Part shown: one piece after another, positions 41,373 to 46,243 of the stretch
Position numbering within the stretch: position 1 is the first letter of the stretch
Layout: the number at the start of each line of letters is the position of its first letter
DNA from: Pseudomonas guariconensis
GTDB taxonomy: Bacteria > Pseudomonadota > Gammaproteobacteria > Pseudomonadales > Pseudomonadaceae
Assembly: GCF_015680235.1 (NCBI RefSeq)
Contig: NZ_JADLJL010000038.1
Span: 1-46,243 of the forward strand
Length of the DNA stretch: 46,243 nt
Direction of reading: 5' to 3'
Program-made: the position numbers and the translations under genes
Notes under the pieces: generated by a model
What the model was told of the DNA's origin: nothing
Databases searched by the model: none
The model's input: the letters and a program-made list of their open reading frames with translations, nothing else

Positions 41373-43181
41373 TCAGCCTTCGATCTCGATCAGGATCTCG
41401 CCCGGCGTGACGCGATCGCCCTTGGCCACATGGATGGCGGTGACCTTGCCGGCGATCGGCGCCTGGACTTCGGTCTCCATCTTCATGGCTTCGGTGATCA
41501 ATACCGCCTGGCCGGCCTTGACCGTGTCACCTTCCTTGACCAGCACATCGACGATGTTGCCCGGCATGGTGGTGCTCACGTGACCCGGGCCACTGGCTTG
41601 CTTGCGCTTGCTGCCGCCACCGCTGACGAATTCATTGAGGGGCTCGAAGACCACCTCTTCCGGCATGCCGTCGATGGACAGGTAGAAGTGACGCTTGCCT
41701 TCGGCCTTGACGCCCACACCGGTGATGTCGACGCGGTAGGTCTCGCCGTGCACATCGATGACGAACTCGGTCGGCACGCCTTCGCCACCTGGGCCGGCCA
41801 CCGCGCCCGCTTCCGGAATCGGCAGCAGCGCTTCAGGGGTCAGGGTGCCGGCCTCGCGTTCCTCGAGGAACTTGCGGCCGATGTCCGGGAACATGGCGAA
41901 GGTCAGCACGTCTTCCTCGCAGCGGGCCAGGCTGCCGATTTCGGCACGCAGCTTGGCCATCTCCGGCTTGAGCAGATCGGCCGGGCGCACGTCGATCACT
42001 TCTTCGCTGCCGATCGCCTGGCGGCGCAGTTGCTCGTTGACCACACCCGGCGCCTTGCCGTAGCCACCTTGCAGGTACAGCTTCACCTCGTTGGTGATGG
42101 TCTTGTAGCGCTCGCCAGCGAGCACGTTGAAGAACGCCTGGGTACCGACGATCTGCGAGGTCGGGGTTACCAGCGGCGGGAAGCCGAGGTCTTCACGCAC
42201 CCGCGGGATCTCCGCCAGCACTTCGTTCATGCGGTTGAGCGCGCCCTGCTCCTTGAGCTGGTTGGCCAGGTTGGAAATCATGCCGCCCGGAACCTGGTTG
42301 ACCTGCACGCGGGTGTCCACGGCGGTGAACTCGCTTTCGAACTGGTGGTACTTCTTGCGCACGGCGTAGAAATACAGGCCGATTTCCTGCAACAGCTCCA
42401 GGTCCAGGCCGGTGTCGAACTCGGTGCCTTTGAGCGCGGCGACCATCGACTCGGTGCCCGGGTGGCTGGTACCCCAGGCGAAGCTGGAGATGGCGGTGTC
42501 GATGTGGTCGGCACCGTTTTCCACCGCCTTGAGCTGGCACATGGCGGCCAGGCCGGCGGTATCGTGGGAATGGATGAACACCGGCAGCGACTGCTCGGCC
42601 TTCAGTGCCTTGACCAGCTCGCCGGTGGCGAAGGGTGTCAGCAGGCCGGCCATGTCCTTGATCGCCACGGAGTCGCAACCCATCGCCTCCATCTGCTTGG
42701 CCTGCGCCACGAAGGCATCGATGGTGTGCACGGGGCTGGTGGTGTAGGCGATGGTGCCCTGGGCGTGCTTGCCGGCAGCCTTGACCGCTTCGATGGCAAC
42801 ACGCAGGTTACGCACGTCGTTCATGGCGTCGAAGATGCGGAACACGTCGATGCCATTGACCGCGGCCTTGGCGACGAAGGCCTTGACCACGTCATCGCTG
42901 TAGTGACGGTAGCCCAGCAGGTTCTGGCCGCGCAGCAGCATCTGCAGGCGGGTGTTGGGCAGGGCCGCGCGCAGCTTGCGCAGGCGCTCCCAGGGGTCTT
43001 CCTTGAGGAAGCGCACGCAGGCATCGAAAGTGGCGCCGCCCCAGACTTCCAGGGACCAGTAGCCGACCTTGTCGAGCTTGTCGCAGATCGGCAGCATGTC
43101 TTCGGTGCGCATGCGGGTGGCCAGCAGGGACTGGTGGGCGTCGCGCAGGATTGTGTCGGTGACAAAGATTTTCTTGGACAT
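41373..43181 (-). CDS. oadA: Pyruvate carboxylase subunit B / oxaloacetate decarboxylase alpha-like
   Basis: A 602-residue carboxyltransferase and biotin-carrier subunit. The carboxyltransferase barrel (about 1-300) begins FVTDTILRDAHQSLLATRMRTED, has the metal-binding HSHDTAG, and the catalytic-lysine region VAIKDMAGLL. The PYC/OADA conserved domain follows, and then the biotinyl domain with biotinylated K567 in EAMKMET. With PycA it forms the two-subunit (alpha4-beta4 type) pyruvate carboxylase of pseudomonads, which makes oxaloacetate from pyruvate and bicarbonate. It starts 11 bases after pycA. The name oadA is traditional; no membrane decarboxylase subunit is present, so the carboxylase role is preferred. 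Confidence 0.94.
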   Translation of the reverse strand: MSKKIFVTDTILRDAHQSLLATRMRTEDMLPICDKLDKVGYWSLEVWGGATFDACVRFLKEDPWERLRKLRAALPNTRLQMLLRGQNLLGYRHYSDDVVKAFVAKAAVNGIDVFRIFDAMNDVRNLRVAIEAVKAAGKHAQGTIAYTTSPVHTIDAFVAQAKQMEAMGCDSVAIKDMAGLLTPFATGELVKALKAEQSLPVFIHSHDTAGLAAMCQLKAVENGADHIDTAISSFAWGTSHPGTESMVAALKGTEFDTGLDLELLQEIGLYFYAVRKKYHQFESEFTAVDTRVQVNQVPGGMISNLANQLKEQGALNRMNEVLAEIPRVREDLGFPPLVTPTSQIVGTQAFFNVLAGERYKTITNEVKLYLQGGYGKAPGVVNEQLRRQAIGSEEVIDVRPADLLKPEMAKLRAEIGSLARCEEDVLTFAMFPDIGRKFLEEREAGTLTPEALLPIPEAGAVAGPGGEGVPTEFVIDVHGETYRVDITGVGVKAEGKRHFYLSIDGMPEEVVFEPLNEFVSGGGSKRKQASGPGHVSTTMPGNIVDVLVKEGDTVKAGQAVLITEAMKMETEVQAPIAGKVTAIHVAKGDRVTPGEILIEIEG

Positions 43182-43192
43182 TATTCGGTTCC

Positions 43193-44608
<1,416 letters not shown>

Positions 44609-44713
44609 TGGAGTCTTCCCAAAGCCGATGGAACACACGAGCCGGTACTGCCGGTCGGCGTGACCAGACGCTGCTGGCCAGTCGCATATGCACCCTAGCG
44701 CTGTAGGTTGATA

Positions 44714-44733
44714 AACAAAAATCAATATTTGTT
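44714..44733. promoter_or_regulatory. Candidate PycR operator
   Basis: An A+T-rich dyad AACAAAAAT-N2-ATATTTGTT (8 of 9 pairs) in the 187-base gap between the divergent pycA and LysR genes, about 110 bases upstream of pycA. Confidence 0.5.
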
Positions 44734-44795
44734 AGGGTCGGCATTAGCAAAAGCTTATAGTGCCGTAACAGGGTGTTGCGCGGAGACGGGGAAAA

Positions 44796-45758
44796 ATGCG
44801 TAAGTCATTGATGCGCATGACTTTAAGGCAATTGCAGATTTTCAACGAGGTGTGTGACCTGCGCTCTTACAGCCGGGCGGCCGAAGAGATGGCGCTGACG
44901 CAACCCGCCGTAAGTCTACAGATCCGCCAGCTCGAAGAGCTGGTCGGCCAGCCGTTGTTCGAATATGTCGGCAAGAAGCTGTACCTCACCGAGGCGGCCG
45001 AAGCCCTGCAGCGCGCGAGCCGGGACATCTTCGGGCGCCTGGAAAACCTCGACATGCAGCTGTCGGACATGCAGGGCTCGCTGCAAGGGCAGCTGAAGCT
45101 GGCGATCGAATCCAGCGCCAAGTACTTCGTGCCGCACCTGTTCGCCGCGTTCAAGCAGCGCCACCCGGAGGTCAACCTGACCCTGACGGTGGTCAACCGC
45201 GCCCAGGCGATCCGGCGCCTTTCAGATAATCGCGACGACCTGATCATCATGTCGATGGTGCCCCAGGACATGGGCCTGGAGTTCATGCCGTTCCTGAACA
45301 ACCCAATCGTTGCCGTGGCACCGCCGGACCATCCGCTGTGCAAGCTGGAAAAGCTCCGTCTGCAGGACCTGGAACCTCACACGCTGCTGGTTCGCGAGCA
45401 AGGCTCGGGCACGCGCAAGGCCTGCGAAGAATACTTCAAGGACAAACGCGTGCATTTCACCCAGACCCTGGAAGTCGCTTCTGCCGACGCCCAGCGCGAG
45501 TGCGTGATCGCAGGCCTGGGCGTCGCCCTGCTGACCCGCCATGCAGTGAACATGGAGCTGGCCACCGGTGTGCTGAAAGAGTTGCCGGTCGAAGAACTGC
45601 CCCTGTACCGCAGCTGGTGCGTGGTGCAGTCCAAGGCCAAGCGTCAGTCACCGGTGGCATTGGCATTCCTGGCGTTCATTCGTAACGAACGGGCGAAAAT
45701 CAGCGGGCTTGTGGAGCGATTTTCGGGGAAGATGCCGCCGATACCTGCCATACCATGA
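44796..45758 (+). CDS. pycR: LysR-family regulator, PycR-like
   Basis: A 320-residue LysR regulator. The helix-turn-helix is at about 24-45 (SYSRAAEEMALTQPAVSLQIRQLEELVG) and the effector domain follows. It is divergent from pycA-oadA, the same arrangement as in P. aeruginosa, where the regulator PycR (PA5437) controls these genes. Three in-frame ATGs occur early; the first (44796) has GGGG 5 bases upstream and is preferred. Its last 59 bases overlap the 3' end of the convergent small gene. Confidence 0.88.
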   Translation: MRKSLMRMTLRQLQIFNEVCDLRSYSRAAEEMALTQPAVSLQIRQLEELVGQPLFEYVGKKLYLTEAAEALQRASRDIFGRLENLDMQLSDMQGSLQGQLKLAIESSAKYFVPHLFAAFKQRHPEVNLTLTVVNRAQAIRRLSDNRDDLIIMSMVPQDMGLEFMPFLNNPIVAVAPPDHPLCKLEKLRLQDLEPHTLLVREQGSGTRKACEEYFKDKRVHFTQTLEVASADAQRECVIAGLGVALLTRHAVNMELATGVLKELPVEELPLYRSWCVVQSKAKRQSPVALAFLAFIRNERAKISGLVERFSGKMPPIPAIP

Positions 45759-45918
45759 TGTCCTGCAGGTCAGGGTAATCGGTGATCTCGCGCAGCAGTT
45801 GGCGCTGGTCGCAATAGATTTCGATCGCGCGGCGGAACTCCATGCGGCGCTGGTCCTTTTCCTGCTGCTTGCGAGCCTTGGCGCTGGGTTGGTACGAACC
45901 GTCATGATCACGTGCCAT
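45700..45918 (-). CDS. Small conserved hypothetical protein (charged)
   Basis: A 72-residue protein rich in Lys, Arg, Gln and Glu in its first half (residues 8-40, probably helical) with no membrane segment or known motif. A strong ribosome site (GGGAGACAGG) lies just before its ATG at 45918. I recall short Pseudomonas proteins with a similar SAKARKQQEKDQRRMEFRRA core, but cannot give a function. Its 3' end overlaps the convergent pycR gene by 59 bases, so the last residues may be poorly conserved. Confidence 0.7.
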   Translation of the reverse strand: MARDHDGSYQPSAKARKQQEKDQRRMEFRRAIEIYCDQRQLLREITDYPDLQDIMVWQVSAASSPKIAPQAR

Positions 45919-45980
45919 TGCCTGTCTCCCTGAAAGGATGCGGGAGTTTCAGACTGGCCTTGCGGGTTTACGGTTTTGCG

Positions 45981-46243
45981 GTGGATTGGTGACAGAATCG
46001 TGAATTTTCACTGCCTGTAGGAGCGGGCTTGTCCCGCGATCAAGGGCGAAGCCCTTGCCAGGCGACGGTGGATTGGTGACAGAATCGTGAATTTTCACTG
46101 CCTGTAGGAGCGGGCTTGTCCCGCGATCAAGGGCGAAGCCCTTGCCAGGCGACGGTGGATTGGTGACAGAATCGTGAATTTTCACTGCCTGTAGGAGCGG
46201 GCTTGTCCCGCGATCAAGGGCGAAGCCCTTGCCAGGCGACGGT
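45981..46243. repeat. 87-bp tandem repeat with REP in each unit
   Basis: Three complete units start at 45981, 46068 and 46155, and the first two bases of a fourth end the window. By eye the copies look identical. Each unit holds a dyad GTGAATTTTCAC, a REP sequence TGTAGGAGCGGGCTTGTCCC and a second hairpin CAAGGGCGAAGCCCTTG. The array continues beyond the window. Confidence 0.95.

Noticed and set aside
45949..46185. A 78-residue frame with an internally repeated protein sequence
   Set aside because: The repeat length (87) is divisible by 3, so any open frame repeats; the sequence is REP DNA and matches translated REP elsewhere in the window.
45981..46243. Possible CRISPR array
   Set aside because: Whole 87-bp units are identical with no variable spacers, and no cas gene is present.

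Overview
The window reads as a chromosomal segment of a high-GC fluorescent pseudomonad, most likely of the Pseudomonas putida group. The reasons are the gene order (exbB-exbD-tonB, oxyR-recG, hupA, ubiC-ubiA, phoB-phoR, phoU-pstBACS, purEK, aspA, oadA-pycA), which I recall from P. putida chromosomes, and the many short palindromic REP elements of the putida type. No phage, plasmid, transposase, CRISPR, tRNA or rRNA gene is visible. Family names and comparisons come from memory and from motifs read in the sequence; no database search was run.

Region 1 (1-12.3 kb) holds an NAD-binding epimerase-like protein; the TonB energising operon exbB-exbD-tonB; oxyR with recG 4 bases behind it; a YbaK-like/HDOD two-domain protein; an SCP2-like small protein; the HU protein gene hupA; a rubredoxin with its FAD reductase; and ubiC-ubiA for the first two steps of ubiquinone synthesis.

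Region 2 (12.3-25.7 kb) is the phosphate-starvation block. phoB-phoR has a well-formed Pho box. It is followed by a CNNM/CorC-type membrane protein, a secreted M23 peptidase, a response regulator, and then phoU, pstB, pstA, pstC and pstS, all on the minus strand. pstS and pstC each have their own three-unit Pho box with a -10 element 10 bases downstream. PstA and PstC carry very large extra domains compared with the enterobacterial proteins.

Region 3 (25.8-34.3 kb) contains an MHS-type major facilitator, an acyl-CoA thioesterase, a hexose-6-phosphate mutarotase, a secreted DUF3299-like protein, a small GlsB/YeaQ-type membrane protein, purE-purK, and a LysR regulator divergent from aspA.

Region 4 (34.4-41.3 kb) looks like a polyamine or acetyl-polyamine district. 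It has an AraC regulator, an acetylpolyamine amidohydrolase with all expected active-site residues, a PotF-like binding protein, a MocR regulator, a PaiB-like FMN-binding protein and two GNAT acetyltransferases. The MocR gene contains a 12-bp minisatellite whose units resemble DnaA boxes, and two more perfect DnaA-box matches lie elsewhere in the gene.

Region 5 (41.3-46.2 kb) holds the two-subunit pyruvate carboxylase (oadA/pycB and pycA), its divergent LysR regulator (PycR-like), a small conserved-looking protein, and an 87-bp tandem repeat with a REP element in each unit that runs off the end of the window.

Most gaps between genes hold REP elements, usually as inverted pairs. Clear intrinsic terminators follow hupA, phoU, aspA, oadA and the aspA-linked LysR gene.
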